Assembly: GCA_000471925.1 (NCBI GenBank) | Contig: CP006668.1 | Coordinates: 2,418,001 to 2,482,000, forward strand | Origin: Ralstonia pickettii DTP0602 | Lineage (GTDB): Bacteria; Pseudomonadota; Gammaproteobacteria; Burkholderiales; Burkholderiaceae | DNA: 64,000 nt | Reading direction: 5' to 3' | Part shown: one piece after another, positions 34,537-43,321 of the stretch | Position numbering within the stretch: the first letter of the stretch is position 1 | How the letters are laid out: the number at the start of each line of letters is the position of its first letter | Notes under the pieces: generated by a model | Database searches by the model: none | Seen by the model: only the letters and a program-made list of their open reading frames with translations | What the model was told of the DNA's origin: nothing | Program-made: the position numbers and the translations under genes

Positions 34537-34578
34537 GGCAGCCTAAGCTGCTGTCGCACACCCGCAGCCTTAGCTGCC
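34537..34578. terminator. Candidate bidirectional terminator hairpin
   Basis: Two 15-nt arms, GGCAGCCTAAGCTGC (34537-34551) and GCAGCCTTAGCTGCC (34564-34578), pair imperfectly at the centre around a 12-nt loop. They lie between two convergent genes, mlaA and the FKBP gene, the second arm overlapping the FKBP stop. There is no T-run, so it would not be a classic intrinsic terminator. Confidence 0.4.
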
Positions 34579-35022
34579 GATGCCCAGCAGCACCACCTCG
34601 AACGTCAGCGTGGCATTCGGCGGGATCGTGCCCGGCACGCCGCGCGCGCCGTAGGCAGTGGACGCCGGGCAGGTCAGCTTGGCCTTGCCGCCCACCTGCA
34701 TCGCCTGCACGCCTTCGGTCCAGCACGGGATCACGCGGTTGAGCGGAAACGAGATCGGCTGGCCGCGCTTGTACGAGCTGTCGAACTCCGTGCCGTCGGC
34801 CAGCGTGCCGCGGTAGTGGACCTGCACCGTGTCGGTGGCCTTGGGCGAGGCGCCGTTGCCCTTGACCAGGTGCTGGATGGTCATGCCCGAAGGCAGCGTC
34901 TGCGGTGCGGCCGCAGGCGCGACCGGGGCCGCCGCGGCCGTCGGAGCCGATGCCGCCGGGGCAGCCGCGGAAGCGGCGCAGGCGAAGGTCAGGGAGCCGA
35001 GGAAAAGCGCGAGTGTCTTCAT
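34570..35022 (-). CDS. FKBP-type peptidyl-prolyl cis-trans isomerase, exported
   Basis: This 150-residue protein has a signal peptide (CAASAAAPAASA) and an Ala/Pro-rich linker before one FKBP domain (about residues 45-149). The domain shows VQVHYRGTLADGTEFDSSYKRGQPISF, where the aspartate and phenylalanine line the active site, VIPCWTEGVQAMQVGGKAKLTCP and YGARGVPGTIPPNATLTFEVVLL. It is likely a periplasmic foldase. It lies convergent to mlaA and stands alone. Substrates are unknown. Confidence 0.92.
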   Translation of the reverse strand: MKTLALFLGSLTFACAASAAAPAASAPTAAAAPVAPAAAPQTLPSGMTIQHLVKGNGASPKATDTVQVHYRGTLADGTEFDSSYKRGQPISFPLNRVIPCWTEGVQAMQVGGKAKLTCPASTAYGARGVPGTIPPNATLTFEVVLLGIGS

Positions 35023-35255
35023 GGGTAGCCCGTTGTGATGTCGTGATGGGGTTGTGGCAGTTTAACCGAGGCCGGAAGCCGGCCCCGGTGGGAAGAGCAG
35101 CGACCGCCCCTTGGCCGCAGCGGCACATAGCGCACAACATGCGCGCGCCTGGCCCTTTGGGCCGGATTTGCACGCCCTCGCCCGTTACACATGCCGTTTT
35201 GCCGTCTACGATGGTTGTTGACAGCCCGGCACCTGTCGGGCGCACGGAGGGTGCC

Positions 35256-36584
35256 ATGGCACAGACGGATTCCAGGGACCTCGCGGTCTCGACACAGAGC
35301 CCCCGGTCGGTCGAGCGGTTCGAGACGGCCCTGCGCTTGCTGAACGGCTATTACGGCGACCCGCTCGCCGTCATCGACGCGGCCCTGGCGGAGAACCCGG
35401 ACTTCGTCATGGGCCACGCGCTGCGCGCGGCGCTGATGGTGACCTCGGGCGACGGCACGGTAGAACCCATGCTGCGCCAGAGCGTGGAAGCCGGCGAAGC
35501 CCTGCACCACCTTGCCAATGACCGCGAGCGCCGCCATATAGCTGCCGCGCGCGCCTGGCTCGATGGCGATTTCAGCCGCTCCAACCAGCTGTACGGCGAA
35601 ATCGTGATCGACCATCCACGCGACCTGCTGGCGCTCCAGGTCGCCCACCTCGGCGACTTCCTGCTCGGGCAGTCGACCATGCTGCGCGACCGCGTCGCCC
35701 AGGCGCTGCCGCACTGGGATGCCGGCATGCCCGGCTATGGCTACCTGCTCGGCATGCACGCCTTCGGGCTGGAAGAAACCCAGCTCTACGAGCGCGCCGA
35801 GGAACGCGGGCGCCGCGCGCTGGAACTGAATCCGCGCGACCCGTGGGCCGTGCATGCCGTGGCGCACGTGATGGAGATGCAGGGCCGGCTGGCGGATGGC
35901 ATCGCCTGGCTGGACGCGCGCCGCGACGACTGGGCCGACGACAACATGCTGGCGGTGCACAACTGGTGGCACCTGGCGCTGTTCCAGCTGGAGGACGGCC
36001 GGATCGAAGACGTGCTGGCGCTCTACGACCGCTATATCAGCCGCCCGGCGCCCGCCATCGCGCTGGACCTGGTGGACGCCACCGCGCTGCTGTGGCGCCT
36101 GCGCTTGCGCGGCGTCGACGTCGGCAAGCGCTGGCAGCCCGTGGCGGATGACTGGCTGGGCCGCGGCGCGGCCGGCTACTACGCCTTCAACGACGTCCAT
36201 GCCGTGATGGCCAGCCTTGGCGCGGGCCGGCCCGAGGCCGCCGCCGCAGGGCGTGCCGCCTTGCAGCGCGCGGAACTCGGTGACGGCACCAATGCGATGA
36301 TGTCGCATGACGTGGGCCTGCCGGTGGCCGACGCCCTGATCGCGTTCGAGCAGGGCGACTACGGCACCGCCATCGAGCTGCTGGCGCCGGTGCGCCTGGT
36401 CGCGCACCGCTTCGGCGGCAGCCATGCGCAGCGCGACGTCATCAGCCTGACCCTGATCGAGGCCGCCTTGCGCGCCGGCCGCTCGAACCTGGCCAATGCG
36501 CTCACTGCCGAACGCGCCGCACTCAAGCCGATGAGCCCCAGCCTGTACCGGCTGGTGCAGCGCGCAGACGCGTGCCGCGTGTAG
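35256..36584 (+). CDS. TPR protein of the TTC38-like family
   Basis: This 442-residue soluble protein is made of helical repeats. It starts with FETALRLLNGYYGDPLAVIDAALAENPDFVMGHALRAALM, which is a first TPR-like pair. The middle, AEERGRRALELNPRDPWAVHAVAHVMEMQGRLADGIAWL and VHNWWHLALFQLEDGRIEDVLALYD, is characteristic of the TTC38 (tetratricopeptide repeat 38) family found across bacteria and animals. No catalytic motif is visible and function is unknown. ATG 35256 has GGAGG five bases upstream; reading further back in frame would run into non-coding sequence. It is monocistronic. Confidence 0.83.
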   Translation: MAQTDSRDLAVSTQSPRSVERFETALRLLNGYYGDPLAVIDAALAENPDFVMGHALRAALMVTSGDGTVEPMLRQSVEAGEALHHLANDRERRHIAAARAWLDGDFSRSNQLYGEIVIDHPRDLLALQVAHLGDFLLGQSTMLRDRVAQALPHWDAGMPGYGYLLGMHAFGLEETQLYERAEERGRRALELNPRDPWAVHAVAHVMEMQGRLADGIAWLDARRDDWADDNMLAVHNWWHLALFQLEDGRIEDVLALYDRYISRPAPAIALDLVDATALLWRLRLRGVDVGKRWQPVADDWLGRGAAGYYAFNDVHAVMASLGAGRPEAAAAGRAALQRAELGDGTNAMMSHDVGLPVADALIAFEQGDYGTAIELLAPVRLVAHRFGGSHAQRDVISLTLIEAALRAGRSNLANALTAERAALKPMSPSLYRLVQRADACRV

Positions 36585-36652
36585 CGCGACCCGGTGCCCC
36601 GGACAACGCATCGCCGCTTATACTGCACAAGCCCTGAACGGAGCCCTGCCCC

Positions 36653-37021
36653 ATGCCCAAGCTAGTCCGCAACCTGCTGCGCCCCGCCCTGGTTACCGCT
36701 GCGCTGGCGCTGGCCGCCCTGCCCGCCGTGGCGCATCACGGCTGGTCCACCTACGACCAAACCAAGCCGCTGACGCTGACCGGCAAGATCGTCGAAAGCC
36801 ACTACGAGAACCCCCACGCGCACATCCGCATCGAGGCCGGCGGCAAGCGCTGGCTGGCCATCCTGGCCCCCGTCTCACGGATGGAGGCGCGCGGCGCCAC
36901 CGCCGACAAGGTCGCCGTGGGCCGCGAGGTCACGCTGGTCGGCTACGCCAGCAAGGAAAAGGCGGACGAGTTGCGCGCCGAACGCATCACCGTGGACGGC
37001 AAGACCGTCGAGCTGCGCTGA
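36653..37021 (+). CDS. DUF6152 family periplasmic protein
   Basis: This 122-residue protein has a signal peptide whose likely cleavage after A27 leaves a mature protein beginning HHGW. The mature part is a small beta-rich domain, LTGKIVESHYENPHAHIRIEAGGKRW and then VGREVTLVGYASKEKADELRAERITVDGK, typical of DUF6152, a nucleic-acid-binding-fold-like family of unknown role. Histidines at 28, 29, 50, 55 and 57 could bind a metal; an N-terminal histidine is the copper ligand in CopC, whose gene is nearby. It is followed after 15 bp by a membrane protein and then a cytochrome c. The metal role is my inference. Confidence 0.8.
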   Translation: MPKLVRNLLRPALVTAALALAALPAVAHHGWSTYDQTKPLTLTGKIVESHYENPHAHIRIEAGGKRWLAILAPVSRMEARGATADKVAVGREVTLVGYASKEKADELRAERITVDGKTVELR

Positions 37022-37036
37022 CCCGCTGCGCGCGGC

Positions 37037-37549
37037 ATGCAGGCATTGCTGGCGCAATGGACTGAGTGGGGCGCCACGCTGGCGCGCCTGCCGTTCTCGG
37101 CCGCGCTGCGTGGCTCAGCCTGGGCCTACCCTGCGGTGGAGATCGTCCACCTGGCGGGCATGGCACTGCTGTTCGGTTCCATCGTTGTGGTGGACATGCG
37201 CCTGGCGGGGCTTGGCCGGCAGTTGCCGGTGACCCTGCTGCTGCGCCACGCGCTGCCGTTTTCCGTCGCGGCCTTTGTCGCGGTGGTGGGCAGTGGTGCG
37301 CTGCTGTTCCTGGCCCATGCGGATGAGCTGGCCGGCAACCCTGCCTTTCTCGTCAAGCTGTGCCTGATTGCGCTGGCGCTGGTGAACGTGGTGTGGTTCC
37401 ACACCGGGCCTTATCGCAGCCTGCGCGACGCGCAACGGGGATGGGACGTCGGCACCGTGCCGCCGGCGGGCGCGCGGATCAGCGCGATCGTGTCGTTGGT
37501 GGCGTGGTCGCTGGTGATCTGTGCGGGACGCCTGATTGCCTATGTCTGA
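37037..37549 (+). CDS. DUF6644-like four-helix membrane protein
   Basis: This 170-residue protein has four predicted membrane helices (about residues 32-52, 72-94, 103-120 and 148-168). Histidines lie at H38 (helix 1), H71 and H94 (the ends of helix 2) and H122 (end of helix 3), an arrangement that could hold a heme or metal within the membrane. The sequence resembles the DUF6644 family, a common neighbour of DUF6152. The gene starts 15 bp after DUF6152 and precedes a cytochrome c gene, so a membrane electron-transfer role is plausible but unproven. Confidence 0.72.
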   Translation: MQALLAQWTEWGATLARLPFSAALRGSAWAYPAVEIVHLAGMALLFGSIVVVDMRLAGLGRQLPVTLLLRHALPFSVAAFVAVVGSGALLFLAHADELAGNPAFLVKLCLIALALVNVVWFHTGPYRSLRDAQRGWDVGTVPPAGARISAIVSLVAWSLVICAGRLIAYV

Positions 37550-37623
37550 GCCGCGCGGCACACTGGCGTGCCTTGCCGTCCCTTGCCCGCGCTGCAAGCC
37601 CCTGGCACTGCCAGACAACGCTG

Positions 37624-38136
37624 ATGGAACATTCGACAAGAACACGCTGGCTCGTGGGCGGCCTGCTCGCGCTGGGCGCGATTGTAGCCACGGCCATTGC
37701 GCTGAAGACAAAGTCCTATCTCGATTCGTCGGCGCCAGGCGCCGGCGGCTTGCGCATCGATGCCTCGGACACCGCGCGCGTGAGCCGCGGCAAACTGATC
37801 TACGCACAGCAATGCGCCGCATGCCACGGCGCCAAACTGGAAGGCCAGCCGGACTGGCGCGAGCGCCTGCCCAGCGGCCGCATGCCGGCCCCGCCGCATG
37901 ACGCGTCCGGCCACACCTGGCACCACCCGGATGCCGTGCTGTTTGCGATCACGAAGAACGGCCTGGTGCCCGGCGTGACGGCGCCGCAAGGCTATACAAG
38001 CGATATGCCGGCGTTCGGCGCGATCCTGTCTGACGACGAGATCATTGCCGTGCTCGCTTATATCAAGAGCACCTGGCCGGCAAAGATGGCGGCAGCCCAG
38101 CGCGACGTGACGGAGCAGTCCAGGGCGGGACAGTAG
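37624..38136 (+). CDS. Membrane-anchored monoheme cytochrome c
   Basis: This 170-residue protein has an N-terminal membrane anchor (about residues 9-27) and one class I cytochrome c domain. The heme-binding motif is CAACH, with C64, C67 and the ligand H68; the likely sixth ligand is M128 (TSDMPAF). The C-terminal helix is [16 protein letters not shown]. It would shuttle electrons on the periplasmic side of the inner membrane. The gene follows the DUF6152/DUF6644 pair in the same direction (74 bp after), and its 3' end faces copD 27 bp away. It probably accepts electrons from, or gives them to, the membrane protein before it. Confidence 0.88.
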   Translation: MEHSTRTRWLVGGLLALGAIVATAIALKTKSYLDSSAPGAGGLRIDASDTARVSRGKLIYAQQCAACHGAKLEGQPDWRERLPSGRMPAPPHDASGHTWHHPDAVLFAITKNGLVPGVTAPQGYTSDMPAFGAILSDDEIIAVLAYIKSTWPAKMAAAQRDVTEQSRAGQ

Positions 38137-38163
38137 CGCCCCCTGCCGCTTGCCTTCGGCGCG

Positions 38164-39087
38164 CTAGACGGTCGCCGGCGACAGCGTGCCGAGCACGGCC
38201 ACCAGCGCCAGGACCAGCGTGGCGGCGCCGGACTCCATCATCAGGCTGCGCCGCAGCGCGCGAATCGCCACGCCCTGATTCCCTGCCTGCAGCGCCTGTG
38301 CCAACCGGGGACTCAGACGGAAGCGGTTGGCCGCGGCCAGGCCCAGCATCGCCACGAACAGCGCCAGCTTGCCGGCCAGCAGTCCGCCGTAGGACATCGG
38401 CGCCAGGTCTGGCAGGACCGGGCCCACGATGAACCAGTAGTTGACGGCGCCGGTCAGCACCAGCGTGGCGACAATGACGGTGCCGATGTGGGCAAACCCG
38501 TTCGACGTGCGGCTCAGCAACGCCATGGCCTGCGGGCCCGATGACGGCTTTGCCAGCGACAGCAGTACAAAGGCAGCGAGCGCGCCGGTCCACGCGCCCG
38601 CGGCCAGCAGGTGCGCCACGTCGGCACCAAGGTGCAGGTAGCGCCCGGCCCCGTCATGCATCGCACCGTGCCCGCCCCATGCCAGCGTGGCAAGCGCAAT
38701 CCCGGCAAACGCTGCCAGCGCCGCCAGCCGCGTACCGGGCCGCGCTCGCCCTGGCAGGGCGGCTGGCAGGCAGAGCACCAGGGCAACCAGGCGCACCGAC
38801 CAGGCCACGCCGAAATCGGTCCCGGTGACAATCATCCCGAAGACATGGCTTTGCAAGGCCGAATACCCGGCAGCCCCGCTCATTGCCTTGGCCATCACCG
38901 CGATGCTGCCCAGCGAAAGCAGGATGCCGGCTATCGCACCTGCCCGTGCCATGACCTGGCATCGGGCCGCGATCCACGAAGCACGTTCATGGCCGTGCAG
39001 CGCGTACAGGCAGAACAGCGGCAGCCCGAACAGCAAGGCCAGGTCGACATACAGCGCGAAGCGCAGCCCGACAGCGACCCAGTCCAT
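38164..39087 (-). CDS. copD: Copper resistance protein CopD
   Basis: This 307-residue inner-membrane protein has eight predicted helices. It matches the CopD/PcoD family: GLRFALYVDLALLFGLPLFCLYAL at the start, WGGHGAMHDGAGRYLHLGADVAHLLAAGAWTGALAAFVLLS, and FAHIGTVIVATLVLTGAVNYWFIVG. Conserved histidines in those helices probably bind copper. CopD is thought to move copper across the inner membrane in cooperation with periplasmic CopC. The gene starts 6 bp after copC and is the last of copABCD. The cytochrome c gene on the other strand ends 27 bp beyond it. Confidence 0.92.
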   Translation of the reverse strand: MDWVAVGLRFALYVDLALLFGLPLFCLYALHGHERASWIAARCQVMARAGAIAGILLSLGSIAVMAKAMSGAAGYSALQSHVFGMIVTGTDFGVAWSVRLVALVLCLPAALPGRARPGTRLAALAAFAGIALATLAWGGHGAMHDGAGRYLHLGADVAHLLAAGAWTGALAAFVLLSLAKPSSGPQAMALLSRTSNGFAHIGTVIVATLVLTGAVNYWFIVGPVLPDLAPMSYGGLLAGKLALFVAMLGLAAANRFRLSPRLAQALQAGNQGVAIRALRRSLMMESGAATLVLALVAVLGTLSPATV

Positions 39088-39093
39088 CGGCGC

Positions 39094-39480
39094 TCACTTG
39101 ACGGTGAAAGCGATATTCCCGGTAACGGGATGGGTATCCGACGACACGGCGCGCCAGTCCACGCGATAGCTGCCGGGCGACAGCGCACGCGCGGGCGTGA
39201 TCACCATCGCCTTCGGGTCGTCGCTGCCGGAGACCTTCGCGGCGACCTTCATTGGCGCATGGTCGGCCATGCCCGGCATGCCGGTCATCACCAGGTTGGC
39301 GCCGGAGAACTGCGTGAGGAGGTTCTCCGAGAACAGCAGTTCGATCTTCTGCGGGGCGGCCACCTCGGCTTTGTCCGCCGGTGTGGATGACACCAGCTTG
39401 GGATGGGCCATGGCGATGCTGCTGGCCAGCGCGACTGTCGCGGCGACCATCGATCGAATCAGGGGGTGCTTGGCTTGCAT
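39094..39480 (-). CDS. copC: Periplasmic copper-binding protein CopC
   Basis: This 128-residue protein has a signal peptide whose cleavage after A25 exposes H26 as the mature N-terminus (AMA-HPKL), the classic Cu(II) ligand. The other Cu(II)-site residues, D115 and H117, are in SSDTHPVTG. The loop VMTGMPGMADHAPM carries methionines that can hold Cu(I). The fold is a small beta-barrel. It is preceded by copB (37 bp gap) and followed by copD, with which it works in copper uptake or balance in the periplasm. Confidence 0.94.
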   Translation of the reverse strand: MQAKHPLIRSMVAATVALASSIAMAHPKLVSSTPADKAEVAAPQKIELLFSENLLTQFSGANLVMTGMPGMADHAPMKVAAKVSGSDDPKAMVITPARALSPGSYRVDWRAVSSDTHPVTGNIAFTVK

Positions 39481-39517
39481 GGTCTACTCCGGAAATTTTG
39501 TTGGTGAGCGTGTCTTG

Positions 39518-40558
39518 TCAGAACCAGATCCGGACGCCCGCCACGAAGCGGGTCTCGCCTGCCCGGCCGCCGGATATGCGGATCATGTCGGCCGTGTTGC
39601 CGAAGGCCTGGTAGCGCTCGAGGCCGATATACGGCGCGAACTGGCGACTGAACTCATAGCGCAGGCGCAGGCCCACCGTACCGCTGGACAAACCGCTGCC
39701 GATGCCGACCGCCGGGTCGTTCTTGCCATAGAGGTTGGCCTCGATGCGCGGCTGCAGGATCAGGCGCTGCGTCAGCAGCAGCTCATACTCCGCGGAAAGC
39801 CGCATCGCCGTGCGGCCGCTGGTGCCGACATAGGCGGTGGCATCGACCTCGAACCAGTACGGCGCCAGTCCCTGCACGCCGAACGCCAGCCAGTTGCGCG
39901 CCGGGCGCCCGCTGCCGGCGTCGTTGCGGATGCCCAGCTGGGTATCCCAGTAGCTGGCGATGGCGTGTCCCCAAAGCAGTTCGGTGCGGGCCTCGTGCAG
40001 CTTGCCCTTCGATGCCTCGCCCTCGGCCTTGAGCACCAGCTTGTTGTACGAGGTGCCGAACCACGCCTGCGCCTCGTAGGCGGCGGCGTTGCTGCCGCTG
40101 GCGTGGGCCCATTCGAGCCGGTCGACCAGCACCGACGCGAACAAGTGCTCGTCAGCCATCACCAGTTGGCGCTTGTCGCCGTGCGCGTACTTGCCGACGC
40201 CCAACTGGTAGCCGCCGGAATAGGCATGCGGATCGCGGGCGTCGGGCGGCGCGCTGCCGCCCTGCATCTTCATGTCGCCGTGGTCCATGGCCGGTGCGGA
40301 CACGCCGCTGCCCTGCTCCATGGTGTCCATGCCTTTCATGTCCGTCATCGGTGCGCTGGCTGCCTCCATGCCTTCCATCTGGCTGTGGTCCATTTCCGTC
40401 ATCGGGGCCGCAGCGCTGGTGGCGGGCGCGTTGTGGTGATGAGCGTGGCCGGCGTGCGGGTCCTGCGCCGAGGCGGCGCCCGTGGCGGCCAGGGCCAGCA
40501 CCGCGGCAAGGATCCTGGTGGTTTGCAGCAAGGGGATTGCGGATCGGAATGCAGACAT
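39518..40558 (-). CDS. copB: Outer-membrane copper resistance protein CopB
   Basis: This 346-residue protein has a signal peptide ending ASAQ and a Met/His-rich N-terminal part (residues 33-95: HAGHAHHHNAP, then MDHSQMEGM and MTDMKGMDTM-type repeats) that probably binds copper. The remainder is a beta-barrel with the PcoB/CopB signatures GDKRQLVMADEHLFASVLVDRLEWA, RTELLWGHAIASYWDTQLGIR and RLRYEFSRQFAPYIGLE, ending in RIWF with a terminal phenylalanine. It is expected in the outer membrane, taking up or sequestering copper. Its ATG overlaps the copA stop by one base (TGATG), so both are translationally coupled. Confidence 0.92.
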   Translation of the reverse strand: MSAFRSAIPLLQTTRILAAVLALAATGAASAQDPHAGHAHHHNAPATSAAAPMTEMDHSQMEGMEAASAPMTDMKGMDTMEQGSGVSAPAMDHGDMKMQGGSAPPDARDPHAYSGGYQLGVGKYAHGDKRQLVMADEHLFASVLVDRLEWAHASGSNAAAYEAQAWFGTSYNKLVLKAEGEASKGKLHEARTELLWGHAIASYWDTQLGIRNDAGSGRPARNWLAFGVQGLAPYWFEVDATAYVGTSGRTAMRLSAEYELLLTQRLILQPRIEANLYGKNDPAVGIGSGLSSGTVGLRLRYEFSRQFAPYIGLERYQAFGNTADMIRISGGRAGETRFVAGVRIWF

Positions 40559-42444
40559 CAGGCCACCACCACTTCGCGGAACATGCCCGCATCCATATGC
40601 AGCATCAGGTGGCAATGCCAGGCCCAGCGTCCCAATGCATCGGCGGTGACCAGGAAGCTGATGCGCTGCGCCGGCTGCACGGGGATGGTGTGGCGGCGCG
40701 CCAGGAAGCTGCCGTCGGGCGCTTCCAGTTCGCTCCACATGCCGTGCAGATGCATGGGGTGCGTCATCATGGTGTCGTTGTGCAGGATCACGCGCAGCCG
40801 TTCGCCGTATTTGAAATACACCGGCGTCGACTTGCCGAACTCCACGCCGTCGAGCGACCAGGAGTAGCGTTCCATATTGCCGGTCAGGTGCAGTTCGACC
40901 TCGCGCCCGGGGCCGCGCGGGTCCATCGCGCCGCCGATGGTGTGCTGGTCGGCCAGCGTCAGCACCCGCCTGCCGTTGTTGCGCAGGCCGATGCCGGGGT
41001 CATCCAGGTTGGTGCGGGCCATATCGACGCGCATGTCGGTGCTGGCGCCGTATTCGGTGCGGGCATGGCGGGCGGTCTTGCTGGGGACTTTGAGCGGATT
41101 GCCGGCCATGCTCGCCATGGCGTGCTCGCTGTGGTCCATTGCCTTGCCGCCGGCGCCGTGCTGGCTGTGGTCCATCGCCATCGCGCCATGATCCATGCCC
41201 TGCATTGCGCCGTGGTTCATGCCGTGCATCGCCATACCGCCGTGATCCATGCCCCCCATGCCACCCATGCCACCCATCTCGCCCATCATGTCGGTCATGG
41301 TCAGCCATTCCGCCTTGTCCAACGCGGGCACCGGCGCGCTCAGCCCTTGCGTCACGGCCAGCGTGCCGCGCGCATAGCCGGTGCGGTCCATCGCCTGCGA
41401 GAAGATGGTGTAGGCATCGCCGCGTGGCTCGACGATGGCGTCGCAGGTCTCGCCTGGGCCGAAGCGGAATTCATCCACCGTGACCGGTTCGATGCCCTGC
41501 CCGTCGACCTCCACCACCCGCAGCTTCAGCCCGGGGATGCGCACGTCGTAGAAGGTATTGCCCGAGCCGTTGATAAAGCGCAGCCGCACCTTTTCGCCGG
41601 GGCGGAACAGCCCGGTCCAGTTGCCGGCCGGCGTGACGCCGTTGGTCAGGTAGGTCAGCGTGGCGCCGGACAGGTCCGCCAGGTCGGTCGGGCTCATCCG
41701 CATCTGGTTCCACATCCGGCGCTTGTCCAGCGCCTGCTTCAGCCCATCGCGCGAAGCATCGCGGAAGAAATCGACCACGGTCGGCTGGTTGTAGTTGTAG
41801 TAGTCGCCCTGCACCTTGAGCTTGGTCAGCACCCGCATCGGGTCTTCATCGGTCCAGTCGGACAGCAGCATGGTGTAGTCGCGGTCGGCCTGCATGCCAG
41901 GCTGGCCCGCGGGCGGATCGATGACGATGCCGCCGTACACGCCGGTCATCTCCTGGAAGCCCGAGTGCGAGTGATACCAGTAGCTGCCGCGCTGCGCGAC
42001 CTTGAAGCGGTAGGTGAAGGTTTCGCCGGGAGGAATGCCGGCAAAGCTGATGCCCGGCACGCCGTCCATCCCGAACGGCAGGATGATGCCGTGCCAGTGG
42101 ATCGAAGTGGCCTCGCGCAGGCGGTTGGTGACGCGGATGGTGACGGTGTCGCCTTCACGCCAGCGCAGCGTGGGGCCGGGCAGCATGCCGTTGATGGTAG
42201 TGGCGACCCGCGCCTGGCCGGTGAAGTTGACCAGCGACTCGCCCACCACCAGGTCGAATTCCGTGCCGCGCAGCACGGGCGCCGTACCCGCGGCCGCGTG
42301 CGCCGGCCGCCCCGCCGGTTGCGCCCAGGCGCCGCCGCCAAGGCCGGCCAGGCCGGCAACCACGCCACCGGCTACCAGCCCCTGTACGAAGCGGCGGCGG
42401 GGAAGATCGGGCAGGAGAATGCCGGTGGCTGGGTGGCGTTGCAT
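40558..42444 (-). CDS. copA: Multicopper oxidase CopA (copper resistance)
   Basis: This 628-residue enzyme has a twin-arginine signal (LPRRRFVQG, R16-R18), so it is exported folded with copper. Copper-site motifs are present: HWHG (116-119), WYHSHSG (156-162), HPMHLHGMW near residue 575 and WHCHLMLHMDAGM at the C-terminus. Between about residues 380 and 447 lies a stretch full of methionine, histidine and glycine (MGGMGGMDHGG, MDHSEHAM), which binds extra copper. CopA oxidises Cu(I) to Cu(II) in the periplasm. The gene heads copABCD on the minus strand and is divergent from copRS, which presumably controls it. Confidence 0.96.
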   Translation of the reverse strand: MQRHPATGILLPDLPRRRFVQGLVAGGVVAGLAGLGGGAWAQPAGRPAHAAAGTAPVLRGTEFDLVVGESLVNFTGQARVATTINGMLPGPTLRWREGDTVTIRVTNRLREATSIHWHGIILPFGMDGVPGISFAGIPPGETFTYRFKVAQRGSYWYHSHSGFQEMTGVYGGIVIDPPAGQPGMQADRDYTMLLSDWTDEDPMRVLTKLKVQGDYYNYNQPTVVDFFRDASRDGLKQALDKRRMWNQMRMSPTDLADLSGATLTYLTNGVTPAGNWTGLFRPGEKVRLRFINGSGNTFYDVRIPGLKLRVVEVDGQGIEPVTVDEFRFGPGETCDAIVEPRGDAYTIFSQAMDRTGYARGTLAVTQGLSAPVPALDKAEWLTMTDMMGEMGGMGGMGGMDHGGMAMHGMNHGAMQGMDHGAMAMDHSQHGAGGKAMDHSEHAMASMAGNPLKVPSKTARHARTEYGASTDMRVDMARTNLDDPGIGLRNNGRRVLTLADQHTIGGAMDPRGPGREVELHLTGNMERYSWSLDGVEFGKSTPVYFKYGERLRVILHNDTMMTHPMHLHGMWSELEAPDGSFLARRHTIPVQPAQRISFLVTADALGRWAWHCHLMLHMDAGMFREVVVA

Positions 42445-42511
42445 GAATCGCGTCCGTTGTCTGAGGCACTCCAAGCGTAGCCGGGGCCACCCTACCCGCG
42501 CCTGACCTGGA

Positions 42512-42540
42512 CATGACAATCCGGTAATCTTGGCGTCATG
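42512..42540. promoter_or_regulatory. Candidate CopR operator between copA and copR
   Basis: CATGAC (42512-42517) and GTCATG (42535-42540) form a perfect 6-bp inverted repeat separated by 17 nt, in the divergent control region of copABCD and copRS. Binding sites of heavy-metal OmpR regulators often contain TGACA-like half-sites in this spacing. TAATCT in the centre could be a -10 hexamer. Role inferred from position. Confidence 0.45.
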
Positions 42541-42625
42541 TTCACGCTCGCGCCGCTGGCGTAGAGTTGCCGGACCCCGCCAGCGCGGCGGGCCGGGTCG
42601 GATCGGATCGGAAGGAAGGGAGCTG

Positions 42626-43321
42626 ATGAAACTGCTTGTGGTGGAGGACGAGTCCAAGACCGGCGAATACCTGCGCCAGGGCCTGACCGAGGCCGGCTTT
42701 GTCGTCGACCTGGTGGCAAACGGGCTGGACGGCCAGCATCTGGCGATGACCGAGCCTTATGACCTGGTGATCCTCGACGTGATGCTGCCAGACGTCGACG
42801 GCTGGCGCATCGTGCAGGCGTTGCGCGCGGCGCAGAACGCCGTGCCGGTGCTGTTCCTGACCGCGCGCGACAGCGTGGCCGACCGCGTCAAGGGCCTGGA
42901 GTTGGGCGCAGACGACTACCTGGTCAAGCCGTTCGCGTTCTCCGAGCTGCTGGCGCGCGTGCGCACGCTGCTGCGCCGGGGCACGGCGCAGGTGGCGGTG
43001 GACCGCATCCAGGTCGCCGACCTGGTGCTGGATCTCGCCCGCCGCCGCGCCACGCGCGCGGGCCGGCGCATCACGCTGACCAACAAGGAGTTCGCGCTGC
43101 TCGAACTGCTGGCGCGCCGCCGCGGCGAAGTGCTGCCGCGCTCGCTGATTGCCTCGCAGGTGTGGGATATGAATTTCGACAGCGACAGCAATGTGATCGA
43201 CGTCGCGATCCGGCGCCTGCGCGCCAAGATCGACGACGACTTCGAGCCCAAGTTGATCCAGACCGTGCGTGGCATGGGGTATGTGCTGGAGGAACCGGAG
43301 CCGGCGGAGGATGGCGAATGA
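42626..43321 (+). CDS. copR: Copper-responsive response regulator CopR
   Basis: This 231-residue OmpR-family regulator has a receiver domain with the phosphorylated D51 (VILDVMLP) and K101 (VKPF). A winged-helix DNA-binding domain follows, with [53 protein letters not shown]. That last segment is the pattern of heavy-metal regulators such as CopR, CusR and PcoR. ATG 42626 has a strong GGAAGGGAG upstream. Its stop overlaps the copS start (ATGA, 43318-43321). It probably activates copABCD and itself through the intergenic palindrome at 42512-42540. Confidence 0.94.
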   Translation: MKLLVVEDESKTGEYLRQGLTEAGFVVDLVANGLDGQHLAMTEPYDLVILDVMLPDVDGWRIVQALRAAQNAVPVLFLTARDSVADRVKGLELGADDYLVKPFAFSELLARVRTLLRRGTAQVAVDRIQVADLVLDLARRRATRAGRRITLTNKEFALLELLARRRGEVLPRSLIASQVWDMNFDSDSNVIDVAIRRLRAKIDDDFEPKLIQTVRGMGYVLEEPEPAEDGE

